A stretch of DNA of 64,000 nt. It comes from Opitutia bacterium. Its GTDB lineage: Bacteria > Verrucomicrobiota > Verrucomicrobiia > Opitutales > Opitutaceae. Below the pieces are notes generated by a model that ran no database searches, was not told the origin of the DNA, and saw only the letters and a program-made list of their open reading frames with translations. The position numbers and the translations under genes were made by a program. Below are positions 54,059 through 62,157 of the stretch, piece by piece; the first letter of the stretch is position 1, and each line of letters starts with the position of its first letter. Location of the stretch: positions 1-64,000 of the forward strand of contig CANJIU010000031.1 in NCBI GenBank assembly GCA_947474365.1, given 5' to 3'.

Positions 54059-54436
54059 ATGTCCACCGCCACCGCAGGTCAGCGCACCACGCGTAAAACC
54101 CAGATCGGTTTCGTTTCGAGCCGTTCTGGCGACAAGTCGATCAAAGTTACGATCGCCTACAAGACGCCGCATCCCCTTTACCATAAGGTCGTCAACCGTC
54201 AGACCGTCCTCCACGTCCATGACGAGAAGAACGAGACGAAGATCGGCGACAAGGTTGAGGTTATGGAAACCCGCCCGATTAGCCGCTTGAAGCGCTGGCG
54301 CGTCGTTTCCGTGCTGCAGAAGGCCGTCATCGCCGATGGCGCTGCCATCACCGAAACCGATGTCGCTGCCGCTGTGCCGACGAAGACCACCAAGTCCACG
54401 GAAACGCCCGCACCCGCGGCGCAGCCGAAGGCCTGA
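54059..54436 (+). CDS. rpsQ: 30S ribosomal protein S17 with C-terminal extension
   Basis: The protein has 125 residues, about 40 longer than usual. The S17 OB-fold core is clear: RKTQIGFVSSRSGDKSIKVTIAYKTPHPLYHKVVNRQTVLHVHDEKNETKIGDKVEVMETRPISRLKRWRVVSVLQKA. The extra C-terminal residues (ADGAAITETDVAAAVPTKTT, then Lys/Ser/Pro/Ala) are low-complexity. S17 is a primary binder of 16S rRNA. The tail parallels those on L3, S5 and S11. Confidence 0.97.
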   Translation: MSTATAGQRTTRKTQIGFVSSRSGDKSIKVTIAYKTPHPLYHKVVNRQTVLHVHDEKNETKIGDKVEVMETRPISRLKRWRVVSVLQKAVIADGAAITETDVAAAVPTKTTKSTETPAPAAQPKA

Positions 54437-54472
54437 CTCCTTTAACAACCAAAATCATCCAGGAGTCCCGCC

Positions 54473-54838
54473 ATGATCCAACTGCGCTCCATTCTCGAGG
54501 TCGCCGACAATACCGGTGCCCGTAAAGCTGCCCTGATTCAACGCATGGGGCAGCAGACGCCTTATGCCCACGTTGGTGACATCGTCACGGTGCACATCAA
54601 AGAGAGCACCACCGACGCCACCGTAAAGAAAGGCGAAGTCGCCAAGGCCGTGGTCGTCCGTACCAAGGCTCCGGTCCGCCGGGCTGACGGCAGCTATCTC
54701 CGCTTCGACAGCAATGCCATCGTCATCATCGACGCCACCAACAATCCCCGCGGCACCCGTATCTTCGGACCGGTCGCCCGCGAACTGCGCGCGAAGAACT
54801 TCATGAAGATCATCTCGCTCGCCCCGGAGGTCCTCTAA
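54473..54838 (+). CDS. rplN: 50S ribosomal protein L14
   Basis: The protein has 121 residues. It shows [77 protein letters not shown], all standard. L14 forms an intersubunit bridge. rplX follows after one base. Confidence 0.98.
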   Translation: MIQLRSILEVADNTGARKAALIQRMGQQTPYAHVGDIVTVHIKESTTDATVKKGEVAKAVVVRTKAPVRRADGSYLRFDSNAIVIIDATNNPRGTRIFGPVARELRAKNFMKIISLAPEVL

Positions 54839-54839
54839 C

Positions 54840-55109
54840 ATGCAGAAATTTCACGTCAAACGGGGCGACCAAGTCGTCGTCATCGCTGGTTCCCAAAAGG
54901 GCAAGTCCGGCAAGGTGCTCGAAATTCTGGCGGCCAAGCAACGCGCTCGCGTTGAAGGTCTCGCCATGATCAAGAAGCACCTCAAGAAATCTGAGAAGAA
55001 CCCGCAGGGTGCAATCAGCGAACTTGAGGGATCGATTCACATCAGCAATCTCATGCTTCAGTCGAATTTCGACTCCAGCAAGCGTCGCAAGACGGCTCCT
55101 GCCGCCTAA
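54840..55109 (+). CDS. rplX: 50S ribosomal protein L24
   Basis: The protein has 89 residues, at the short end for L24. The KOW motif (FHVKRGDQVVVIAGSQKGKSGKVLEI) and VEGLAMIKKHLKKSEKNPQGAISELEGSIHISN are present. The usual C-terminal zinc-like or basic extension is reduced to SSKRRKTAPAA. L24 is an assembly initiator of the 50S subunit. Confidence 0.97.
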   Translation: MQKFHVKRGDQVVVIAGSQKGKSGKVLEILAAKQRARVEGLAMIKKHLKKSEKNPQGAISELEGSIHISNLMLQSNFDSSKRRKTAPAA

Positions 55110-55223
55110 ACTGCCACGCGAAAGCGCGCTTGCCAATCCGGTGGCGCGCCTGCGTTACTGAGCGCTTTTCCACCAAAACATCACACTCTATCGCCACCCG
55201 GTCGGTAATCGGGGGCCACGAAA

Positions 55224-55805
55224 ATGAGCTACGTTCCTTCCCTTAAGAAACTCTACATCGAGCAGGTTGCTCCTGAGCTCGTGAAGAGCCGCGGCTACAA
55301 GAACAAGCATGAGGTGCCAAAACTCGTTAAGATCAGTCTTAACAGCGGCATTGATGCAGATGCCGACAAGAATCAAATCGCCGATGTGGCGCGTGATCTC
55401 GCGGCCATCGCCGGCCAGAAGCCGATTCTCAATCGCACCAAGCGCGCCATCGCCAACTTCAAGCTGAAGCCCAACCAGGTTACCGGCTGCAGTGTGACGC
55501 TCCGTGGCAATTCGATGTGGGAGTTTCTCTATCGCCTGCTCGCCGTGGCGCTTCCGACCATCCGCGATTTTCGCGGCGTCCCCTCCAAACTCGACGGCCA
55601 GGGCAACTACAGCCTCGGTGTGACGGACTTCACCATCTTCCCGGAAATCACGGTCGAAAACGTAAAGAAGACAATGGGATTGGATATCACAATCGTGACG
55701 ACCGCCAATACCGATGACGAGGCGCGTGAGCTGCTCAAGCTTATGGGCATGCCTTTCCGTCGCGTGGAGCAGCAACCGACGGCGCCGAAGGCGACCGCCG
55801 CCTAA
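55224..55805 (+). CDS. rplE: 50S ribosomal protein L5
   Basis: The protein has 193 residues. It shows [81 protein letters not shown] and the [14 protein letters not shown] segment. L5 binds 5S rRNA in the central protuberance. An Ala/Pro/Thr-rich end follows. The 114-bp gap before it is larger than its neighbours' gaps. Confidence 0.98.
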   Translation: MSYVPSLKKLYIEQVAPELVKSRGYKNKHEVPKLVKISLNSGIDADADKNQIADVARDLAAIAGQKPILNRTKRAIANFKLKPNQVTGCSVTLRGNSMWEFLYRLLAVALPTIRDFRGVPSKLDGQGNYSLGVTDFTIFPEITVENVKKTMGLDITIVTTANTDDEARELLKLMGMPFRRVEQQPTAPKATAA

Positions 55806-55824
55806 TTCAGTTTTTCCAACTGCC

Positions 55825-56130
55825 ATGCCGAAGACCTCCGCCATCGAGCGCAATAAGAAGCGCATCAAGCTCTCCGCCAAGTTCGCCGCCAAGCGCGCCG
55901 AGCTGAAGGCGCTCCTCATCAATCCCGCCACCACGGACGAAGAGTTTCATGCGACGCAGAAGAAGCTGCAAAAACTCCCGCGCAACTCATCACCGACGCG
56001 CATCCGCAACCGTTGCTCTCTGAGTGGTCGCCCGCGCGCTTACATTCGCAAATTCGGTGTTTCCCGTATCACTTTCCGAGAGCTCGCGCTTAACGGCAAG
56101 ATCCCGGGCGTAATCAAATCTTCCTGGTAA
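55825..56130 (+). CDS. rpsN: 30S ribosomal protein S14, zinc-free type
   Basis: The protein has 101 residues from ATG 55825; the frame is open upstream only by overlap with the rplE frame. It shows [20 protein letters not shown] and [38 protein letters not shown]. This is the long form without the C-x-x-C zinc motifs. It replaces the short zinc form found at this locus in Firmicutes and Thermus. Confidence 0.98.
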   Translation: MPKTSAIERNKKRIKLSAKFAAKRAELKALLINPATTDEEFHATQKKLQKLPRNSSPTRIRNRCSLSGRPRAYIRKFGVSRITFRELALNGKIPGVIKSSW

Positions 56131-56153
56131 TTTTCCTCTGGCTCACGGGGGTT

Positions 56154-56171
56154 TATGCGCCTCTGGCGCAT
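56154..56171 (+). promoter_or_regulatory. Hairpin between rpsN and rpsH
   Basis: ATGCGCC (56154-56160) pairs perfectly with GGCGCAT (56165-56171) around CTCT. It lies in the 79-bp gap before rpsH. An S8 repressor site near here would fit spc-operon autoregulation known from E. coli, but the characteristic S8 internal-loop sequence is not evident. Confidence 0.35.
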
Positions 56172-56209
56172 CGGATATGACCCGCGCGGCCGCCTAAACA
56201 ACATCCATC

Positions 56210-56602
56210 ATGACCGACCCGATTAGTGACTTCCTCACACGACTGCGCAACGCCTCCAAGGCGAAGCTCGATGAGTGTGTGATCCCTCATTCGAAGCTGA
56301 AGGAAAGCGTCGCCGCGATCCTCAAGACCGAAGGCTACATTTCCGAGCACGCCAACAGCACCGATGCTCAGGGTCATAAGACTCTGGTGGTGAAAATGAA
56401 GTACGTCGATGGGGCTCCTGCCATCACGGGACTCACGCGGGTTTCCACTCCCGGCCGCCGGCTTTACTACAGCTACACGGATATTCCGCGGGTCCTGAAC
56501 GGCCTCGGGATCGGCATCATCTCGACCTCCAAGGGATTGATGAAGGACGCCGACTGCCGCCGCAACAAGGCTGGCGGCGAACTGCTCTGCAACGTTTGGT
56601 AA
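56210..56602 (+). CDS. rpsH: 30S ribosomal protein S8
   Basis: The protein has 130 residues. It shows MTDPISDFLTRLRNASKAKL, IPHSKLKESVAAILKTEGYI, SRVSTPGRRLYYSYTDIPRVLNGLGIGIISTSKGLM and ends GGELLCNVW. S8 binds helix 21 of 16S rRNA and in E. coli represses the spc operon. Length and motifs are normal. Confidence 0.98.
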   Translation: MTDPISDFLTRLRNASKAKLDECVIPHSKLKESVAAILKTEGYISEHANSTDAQGHKTLVVKMKYVDGAPAITGLTRVSTPGRRLYYSYTDIPRVLNGLGIGIISTSKGLMKDADCRRNKAGGELLCNVW

Positions 56603-56641
56603 ACGGCCCTGCGCCCACTACCACTTAGCCACTTTTATAAA

Positions 56642-57178
56642 ATGAGCCGCATCGGCAAACAACCCGTTCCAATCCCGGACAAGGTCAAAGTCACCGTCAC
56701 TGGTGGCACCGTCCTCGTCGAGGGGCCCAAGGGCAAAGTCCAGAAAACTTTTGCTCCTGTCGTCAAAGTCACCGTCGCTGATAAGAAGGTCACTTTCGCG
56801 CCCACCGAAGACACCCGCTTTTCTAATGCCATGTATGGCACCGCCCGCTCGGTGGTTGCTGGTATGGTCAAGGGTGTTACGGACGGCTACGTGAAGGACC
56901 TCGAGATTCAAGGCGTTGGTTTCAAGGCGAATCTCAAAGGCAAGCAGCTGGACCTCGCTCTCGGCTACTCGCACCCCATCGTGATGGACATTCCGGAAGG
57001 AATCAAAATCACCGTCGTCGACCAGACCAAGGTCAAGGTTGAGGGGGCCGACAAGCAACTCGTTGGCGCCGTGACGGCTGAGATTCGCAGCTACTATCCG
57101 CCAGAGCCCTACAAGGGCAAGGGCGTGCGCATCGTCGGCGAGCGTGTTCGCCGCAAGGAAGGCAAGACCGTCGCCTAA
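56642..57178 (+). CDS. rplF: 50S ribosomal protein L6
   Basis: The protein has 178 residues. Two similar alpha/beta domains start MSRIGKQPVPIPDKVKVTV and GYVKDLEIQGVGFKANLKGK. The C-terminal RNA contact YPPEPYKGKGVRIVGERVRRKEGKTVA is intact. L6 lies beneath the L7/L12 stalk. rplR follows after 11 bp. Confidence 0.98.
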   Translation: MSRIGKQPVPIPDKVKVTVTGGTVLVEGPKGKVQKTFAPVVKVTVADKKVTFAPTEDTRFSNAMYGTARSVVAGMVKGVTDGYVKDLEIQGVGFKANLKGKQLDLALGYSHPIVMDIPEGIKITVVDQTKVKVEGADKQLVGAVTAEIRSYYPPEPYKGKGVRIVGERVRRKEGKTVA

Positions 57179-57189
57179 GGACCACATCC

Positions 57190-57552
57190 ATGAACACCGT
57201 TACGAAAGCCCGCCTCCTCCAGAATCGTCGTTGGCGCATCCGCAAGAAGGTCACCGGCACCGCGCTCCGTCCGCGGCTCGCCGTTCGCTTCACCTCGAAG
57301 CACGTCTATGCCCAGGCCATCGACGACGATGCCGGCAAGACATTGGTATTTCTTGGGAGTCTCGATGCCGAACTGCGCAAGCAGAAGCTCAAGGCCAATA
57401 TCGCCAGCGCGAAGGTGCTGGGCGTGGCGTTCGCCGCCAAGGCGAAGGCCGCCGGCATCACCGCGGTCGTCTTTGATCGCAGTGGTGCGCCATACCATGG
57501 CAAAGTCAAAACATTCGCCGACGCCGCACGCGAAGGCGGCCTTCAATTCTAA
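57190..57552 (+). CDS. rplR: 50S ribosomal protein L18
   Basis: The protein has 120 residues. It shows [41 protein letters not shown] and the C-terminal [28 protein letters not shown]18 binds 5S rRNA with L5. It lies between rplF and rpsE as usual. Confidence 0.98.
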   Translation: MNTVTKARLLQNRRWRIRKKVTGTALRPRLAVRFTSKHVYAQAIDDDAGKTLVFLGSLDAELRKQKLKANIASAKVLGVAFAAKAKAAGITAVVFDRSGAPYHGKVKTFADAAREGGLQF

Positions 57553-57557
57553 AAAGC

Positions 57558-58253
57558 ATGAGCACCGAACCCACTTCCGAGTCTGTTTCACCCGCCACTG
57601 AATCCGCTGTGTCCGCCCCGGCGGCCGCCGCTGAAGCCGCGGCTCCCGCCGCTGCGCCGGCGCGTGAACAGCGTGCTCCCCGCGGCCAGGGTGGCCCGGG
57701 CGGTTTCCGCGGCCAAGGTGGCGGCGGTTTCCGTGGTCCCCGCCGTGATGGCGGTCGCCGCGATAATCGCGACAAGCAGGCCGAGGGCGACGGCCCGACG
57801 ATGATCGAGAAGGTCGTCTTCATCAACCGTTGCGCCAAGGTCGTGAAGGGCGGACGCCGCTTTTCGTTTGCCGCGCTCGCCGTTGTCGGCGACGGCAAGG
57901 GCAAGGTTGGCATTGGTTATGGCAAGGCCAACGAAGTTCCGGATGCCATCAAGAAGGGCACCGCGAACGCGCACAAACATCTCGTGAGCGTGAAGCTGAA
58001 AGGTGACACGATCCCTCATGATGTGATGGGCGAATACGACGGTGGTCGCGTCATGCTCAAGCCCGCCTCGCCCGGCACCGGCCTCATCGCTGGTGGCGGT
58101 GTGCGCGCGGTGCTAGAGGCGGCCGGCGTGAAGAATATTCTCACGAAATCGATGGGTTCCTCGAACCACATCGCCGTCGTGCATGCGACGCTGGAAGGTC
58201 TCCGCAAGCTCCGTCTTGCCGAGGACATCTCCAAGGTCCGCGCCACAGCCTGA
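57558..58253 (+). CDS. rpsE: 30S ribosomal protein S5 with long RGG-like N-terminal extension
   Basis: The protein has 231 residues, about 65 longer than usual. Residues 1-40 are Ala/Pro/Glu-rich. Residues 40-72 are Gly/Arg-rich with repeats such as [19 protein letters not shown]. The S5 core then begins ([58 protein letters not shown]). RGG-type segments bind RNA in other proteins, so the extension could contact rRNA or mRNA at the entry site. The rpmD gene that normally follows is missing. Confidence 0.97.
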   Translation: MSTEPTSESVSPATESAVSAPAAAAEAAAPAAAPAREQRAPRGQGGPGGFRGQGGGGFRGPRRDGGRRDNRDKQAEGDGPTMIEKVVFINRCAKVVKGGRRFSFAALAVVGDGKGKVGIGYGKANEVPDAIKKGTANAHKHLVSVKLKGDTIPHDVMGEYDGGRVMLKPASPGTGLIAGGGVRAVLEAAGVKNILTKSMGSSNHIAVVHATLEGLRKLRLAEDISKVRATA

Positions 58254-58260
58254 CGCTGGA

Positions 58261-58327
58261 CGGAGCCGCTTCGTCGGCTCCGGCAACCAATCACAAAAAT
58301 CCGAGTCTCCGCCGCCTGTCCGCGGCG
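58261..58327 (+). promoter_or_regulatory. Two hairpins in the rpsE-rplO gap where rpmD would be
   Basis: CGGAGCCG-CTTCGT-CGGCTCCG (58261-58282) and CGCCGC-CTGTCC-GCGGCG (58310-58327). The whole gap is only 100 bp and no frame in it encodes an L30-like protein. The hairpins lack T-tracts. Confidence 0.45.
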
Positions 58328-58353
58328 TGAGGCGCCATCCATAGGAATCCAAA

Positions 58354-58800
58354 ATGAAACTCCACAATCTGCAAAATGTCGCCGGTGCCGTGCACCGCAA
58401 GAAGCGTGTCGGCTGCGGCGAAGGCGGCGGCCACGGCAAGACGAGCGGTCGCGGCGGTAAGGGCCAGACCGCCCGGTCTGGTAGCAGCATCCGCCCTGGC
58501 TTTGAAGGCGGTCAGATGCCGCTCTACCGTAAACTACCGCATCGTGGTTTTAACAACTACAACCACCGCACGGAAATTGCGGTGCTGAATGTTGGTGATC
58601 TTGCCTTGCTCGACGCCAGCGTATCTGAGGTGACTGCTGTTTCTCTGGCCGCTGCCGGTTTGATTCGCGGGGGCGAGAAAGCCGTCAAGATTTTGGGCGA
58701 CGGCGAACTCAGCCGTGCCTTGAAGGTGACGGCCGCGAAGTTTTCCGAGTCAGCCAAGGCCAAGATCGAGAAGGCCGGCGGTCAGGCAATCGTCGCCTGA
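58354..58800 (+). CDS. rplO: 50S ribosomal protein L15
   Basis: The protein has 148 residues. The N-terminal basic glycine-rich arm is typical (KRVGCGEGGGHGKTSGRGGKGQTARSGSSIRPGFEGGQMPLYRKLPHRGFNN), followed by the globular domain with VKILGDGELSRALKVTAAKFSESAKAKIEKAGG. L15 is a late assembly protein of the 50S subunit. It is followed by a terminator and then secY. Confidence 0.98.
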   Translation: MKLHNLQNVAGAVHRKKRVGCGEGGGHGKTSGRGGKGQTARSGSSIRPGFEGGQMPLYRKLPHRGFNNYNHRTEIAVLNVGDLALLDASVSEVTAVSLAAAGLIRGGEKAVKILGDGELSRALKVTAAKFSESAKAKIEKAGGQAIVA

Positions 58801-58806
58801 TTTTTT

Positions 58807-58833
58807 AAGGCGCGTCCTTGACGCGCCTTTTTT
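58807..58833 (+). terminator. Rho-independent terminator between rplO and secY
   Basis: AAGGCGCGTC (58807-58816), loop CTT and GACGCGCCTT (58820-58829) continue into a T-run to 58833. A T-run precedes the stem as well. It lies 7 bp after the rplO stop, so secY needs read-through or its own promoter, unlike the usual fully co-transcribed spc operon. Confidence 0.88.
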
Positions 58834-58874
58834 CGTTCTCTCGTCTCACGCGTTCAACCTTTCGTCTCTCACCC

Positions 58875-60380
58875 GTGTTTTCCGCCTTCACGAACTCCCT
58901 GAAGATCCCGGAGCTGCGCTCCCGCATCTTCTACACGCTGTCGCTGCTCTTCGTTGCGCGCGTCGCCTCGATCATCCCGCTGCCGGGCATCGACCCGCAC
59001 CCGTTGCAGCGCTTTTTTGCCGAGCAGGCGTCGAGTGGGGCCGGCAACTTGATCGGTCTCTACAACATGTTCACCGGCGGCGCGCTCACCAAGGGTGCGA
59101 TCGCGGCCCTGGGCATCATGCCGTACATCAGTGCGTCGATCATCTTCCAGTTGATGACGGCGGTGGTTCCGGCTCTCAGCCGGCTCCAGCAGGAAGGTGA
59201 CGTCGGGCGGCAAAAACTCACCCAGTACACCCGCTATGCAACGGTGCTGATCTGCATCATTCAGGGGACGCTCCTCCTTTTGGCATTGCAAAATCCGGGA
59301 CAGCTTTTTCCAGGCTACGATGTTTCAACTTACGGTTCGATTGTGATCATCGGCAAGTGGAGTTTCATTTTCACCTCGGTCATTTTCATGACCGCCGGGA
59401 CGATGTTGCTGATGTGGTTGGGCGAGCAGATTACCCAGCGAGGAATTGGTAATGGTGTTTCCCTCCTGATCACCGTCGGTATTCTTGCCGATATTCCAGG
59501 TGCGGCGGCGCAGACAATTAACTTGTTCTTCCGTCCGGTTGGCACGGGGCCGACCTTGGGGCTTCCTCAGGCGGTCATCATGATTGCCCTCTTCGTCGTG
59601 GTGACGATGGGTATTATTGCGGTCGTTCAAGGCCAACGGAAGATCCCGGTCCAGTACGCCAAGCGCGTTGTGGGCAACAAAGTGATGGGCGGCCAGAGTT
59701 CCTTTCTGCCCCTCAAGGTGAATTACTCGGGCGTCATGCCAGTCATTTTTGCCAGCGCTATCCTCCTGTTCCCTCAGCAGATTTTCTCGTGGGTCGGGGC
59801 TCATTTTCAGCTGAAATTCCTGACCGAGTTTTCCAACAACCTCCTCCGCGGTCATTGGACTTACTACGCGCTCAACACGACCCTTATCCTGTTTTTCAGC
59901 TATTTCTGGGTGTCGGTCATGTTCAAGCCGATCCAAATTGCCGACGACCTCAAGAAATACGGTGGCTACATCCCTGGTGTCCGTCCGGGTGAGCCGACGG
60001 CGCAGTTTCTCGACTTCATCATGACGCGCCTGACGCTGGCTGGTGCAATTTTCCTGACGGTGATTGCGATCATGCCGGACGTCCTGTTGTTCGAACTTAA
60101 TGTCCCGACCCGGATCGCGTATTTCTTCGGCGGCACCGGCATGCTAATCACGGTGGGCGTCATTCTCGACACCATGCGGCAGATTGAGACGTTCCTTCTG
60201 CAACGGCATTATGATGGGTTCTTGAAGAAGGGCCGAATCCGGGCTCGTAGCGCCAATCCGCAGCAAGGTATGGCTGGTGAAGCGCTCAGCCACGAGGCCG
60301 TGATGAAGATCGCGCTGCCAATGCTGGGGTTGCTGGTTTTGGGTGCCGCAATCTGGGCCTACAAGGCCTTTTTGAAATAA
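58875..60380 (+). CDS. secY: Preprotein translocase subunit SecY
   Basis: The protein has 501 residues from GTG 58875; the frame is open from 58818 but that start lies within the terminator stem. About ten membrane helices are present. Features include the start SAFTNSLKIPELRSRIFYTL, GIMPYISASIIFQLM, QLTRYTRY-like KLTQYTRYATV and the C-terminal cytoplasmic loop YGGYIPGVRPGEPTAQFLD. SecY is the channel of the Sec translocon, with SecE encoded at 33.7 kb. The usual adk and map positions follow. Confidence 0.97.
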   Translation: MFSAFTNSLKIPELRSRIFYTLSLLFVARVASIIPLPGIDPHPLQRFFAEQASSGAGNLIGLYNMFTGGALTKGAIAALGIMPYISASIIFQLMTAVVPALSRLQQEGDVGRQKLTQYTRYATVLICIIQGTLLLLALQNPGQLFPGYDVSTYGSIVIIGKWSFIFTSVIFMTAGTMLLMWLGEQITQRGIGNGVSLLITVGILADIPGAAAQTINLFFRPVGTGPTLGLPQAVIMIALFVVVTMGIIAVVQGQRKIPVQYAKRVVGNKVMGGQSSFLPLKVNYSGVMPVIFASAILLFPQQIFSWVGAHFQLKFLTEFSNNLLRGHWTYYALNTTLILFFSYFWVSVMFKPIQIADDLKKYGGYIPGVRPGEPTAQFLDFIMTRLTLAGAIFLTVIAIMPDVLLFELNVPTRIAYFFGGTGMLITVGVILDTMRQIETFLLQRHYDGFLKKGRIRARSANPQQGMAGEALSHEAVMKIALPMLGLLVLGAAIWAYKAFLK

Positions 60381-60399
60381 GTTCTTTACTCTGGTCGCG

Positions 60400-60831
60400 A
60401 TGGCTGGCATCTCCGACCCCTTCGCTGGTCGCGGCCCTGCCGCCAAGGCGAAGTTGTTACTTCTCGGTTCGCCGGATTTTCATTTCGAAAAGCTGATTAA
60501 TCGGGCCCGTTCTTTGAACATTGAGCACGTCTCTCCATTTGGCCTCCCGAGGCCGGAGATTTCGCGCCGCGCGGTTTCGACCGCTGCGGAGGAAGTTAAC
60601 CTGTTGACGCTGATGCGTCGCTGGTTCTTTACGCGCAAACCTGATGCGGGTTTTGTCCTGTCGGACTTCCCGGCTACGCTGCTCCAAGCAAAAGTGTTTG
60701 ATGAATGGCTGGAGGCCCGCGATGAAGCGATTACCGCTGTATTCGCCGGCCCCGGCTCACCCACCGCGGTTGTCACTCACTATTGCACGCTCGGTCTCCT
60801 GGAAGAGACGAGCATCCTCGCTGACGCATGA
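60400..60831 (+). CDS. Adenylate-kinase-like protein lacking the P-loop
   Basis: The protein has 143 residues. It occupies the adk position between secY and map. AKLLLLGSP (17-25) and GFVLSDFPATLLQAKVFDEWL (84-104) line up with the Adk first strand and the G-F-[IL]-L-D-G-F-P-R-T-x-x-Q-A motif. The P-loop G-x-P-G-x-G-K-[GS]-T is replaced by GSPDFHFEK, and the invariant Asp-Gly and Arg of DGFPRT are Ser-Asp and Ala. The C-terminal half, with LID domain and later Arg residues, is missing. It is probably a non-catalytic relic or repurposed protein. A true adk must then lie elsewhere. Its stop overlaps the map start (ATGA). Confidence 0.65.
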   Translation: MAGISDPFAGRGPAAKAKLLLLGSPDFHFEKLINRARSLNIEHVSPFGLPRPEISRRAVSTAAEEVNLLTLMRRWFFTRKPDAGFVLSDFPATLLQAKVFDEWLEARDEAITAVFAGPGSPTAVVTHYCTLGLLEETSILADA

Positions 60832-61622
60832 CGATTCCGATCAAAAACAAAGACGGGATTGCCAAAATGCGCGAGGCGTGTGCCATTGCCGCCACGGTGC
60901 TTGAGCAACTCAAGCCCCTCGTGCGGCCGGGTATCACGACGCAAGACTTGGAAGAAGCAGGCCGCGATTGGATCGCTCGCCTGGGAGCCCGTAGCGCATG
61001 CTACGGGTACCAACATGGTTCGCGCCGATATCCGGCCCACACCTGTATTTCCGTGAACGACGAGGTCGTTCACGGAATTCCGTCGTTCCGTCGCGTTTTG
61101 CGCGACGGCGATCTCGTTTCGCTCGACATTGTCGTATGGTACGACGGTTACATTGGTGACAATGCGTACACGGTCCCGGTGGGCACTCCCGGAACCGCAG
61201 TCGAAAAGCTCCTGCGAGTTTCCCGCGAAGCTCTTGGGCTCGGAATCCGGCAGGCGCAGGTCGGCAATCGCATTGGGGACATTTCCTTCGCAATTCAGCA
61301 ATACGTCGAAGCAAATGGATTCAGTGTTGTCCGTGACATGGTTGGCCATGGGGTGGGCGTCTCGATGCATGAGCCGCCCGAGATCCCGAATTTTGGCCGC
61401 CGTGGGACGGGCGACAGGATCAAGCCCGGCATGACGCTCGCGATCGAGCCCATGGTAAATGCCGGCGCCTACAAGACGAAGACGCTCTCCGACGGTTGGA
61501 CGATTGTGACGGCTGACGGTTCCCCATCAGCTCACTTCGAACATACCGTTCTCACATCCGAACGGGGGCCCGAAATCCTCACGATTCCCCGCAGTCCGAA
61601 TGGTTCGGCGCCCGTCTCCTGA
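60828..61622 (+). CDS. map: Type I methionine aminopeptidase
   Basis: The protein has 264 residues. It removes the initiator Met from new proteins. The five metal ligands are present: Asp100 (VSLDIVV), Asp111 (GYIGDN), His174 (MVGHGVG), Glu207 (LAIEPM) and Glu238 (HFEHTV); the substrate His is in NDEVVHGIP (His82). It is coupled to the Adk-like gene by a 4-nt overlap. infA and rpmJ, which commonly follow map, are not found; the next gene is rpsM after 142 bp. Confidence 0.97.
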   Translation: MTIPIKNKDGIAKMREACAIAATVLEQLKPLVRPGITTQDLEEAGRDWIARLGARSACYGYQHGSRRYPAHTCISVNDEVVHGIPSFRRVLRDGDLVSLDIVVWYDGYIGDNAYTVPVGTPGTAVEKLLRVSREALGLGIRQAQVGNRIGDISFAIQQYVEANGFSVVRDMVGHGVGVSMHEPPEIPNFGRRGTGDRIKPGMTLAIEPMVNAGAYKTKTLSDGWTIVTADGSPSAHFEHTVLTSERGPEILTIPRSPNGSAPVS

Positions 61623-61650
61623 CCTATATCACTTTTCCCAGTTCATTTTC

Positions 61651-61737
61651 GATTCAGTCTCGCTGAATCAAATCTCTCTCATCCACCAATCCTCATTTCA
61701 GGTGCCACCACGGCACCGTCCGGCACGAAAGCGCCGG
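61651..61737 (+). promoter_or_regulatory. Candidate structured leader of the alpha operon (three hairpins)
   Basis: Three consecutive stems lie before rpsM: GATTCAG-TCTCG-CTGAATC (61651-61669), GGTGCC-ACCAC-GGCACC (61701-61717) and CCGGC-ACGAAAGC-GCCGG (61720-61737). They end 27 bp before the start codon. In E. coli, S4 represses this operon through a leader pseudoknot, and an analogous control is plausible. The first hairpin could alternatively be a map terminator, but its T-tract is poor. Confidence 0.45.
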
Positions 61738-61764
61738 GTTAGATTTTAACTCAAACCACACACC

Positions 61765-62145
61765 ATGCCTCGTCTCCTCGGCGTCGACATCCCCGCGAAA
61801 AAGAAAGTCGCGTACTCCCTCCGTTACATCAACGGCATTGGCCCCACGCGGGCCGATCTGCTCGTCAAGGAAGCGGGCCTTAACCCCGACATGCGGGCGC
61901 AGGACCTGACCGAAGAGCAGTTGAATAAGATTCTCCACATCATTACCGAGCACAAGTGGGTGCTTGAGGGTGACCTCCGCCGTGAAATCGCGGGCAATCT
62001 GAAGCGCCTGCAGGCGATTAATTGCTACCGTGGCGTTCGTCACCGTCGCGGCCTCCCGGTTCGTGGCCAGCGTACCAGCACCAACGCCCGTACCCGCAAG
62101 GGCCCGCGCAAGACCGTTGGCGTCACCAAGGCGAAAGAAGTCTAA
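61765..62145 (+). CDS. rpsM: 30S ribosomal protein S13
   Basis: The protein has 126 residues. It shows [39 protein letters not shown] and the basic tail [33 protein letters not shown]13 contacts P-site tRNA and the 50S subunit. It is the first gene of the alpha cluster here. Confidence 0.99.
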   Translation: MPRLLGVDIPAKKKVAYSLRYINGIGPTRADLLVKEAGLNPDMRAQDLTEEQLNKILHIITEHKWVLEGDLRREIAGNLKRLQAINCYRGVRHRRGLPVRGQRTSTNARTRKGPRKTVGVTKAKEV

Positions 62146-62157
62146 TCATTTACTAAC

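Noticed and set aside
58818..58874. A secY start at the TTG 58818
   Set aside because: It lies within the terminator stem; GTG 58875 directly precedes the conserved SecY N-terminus.
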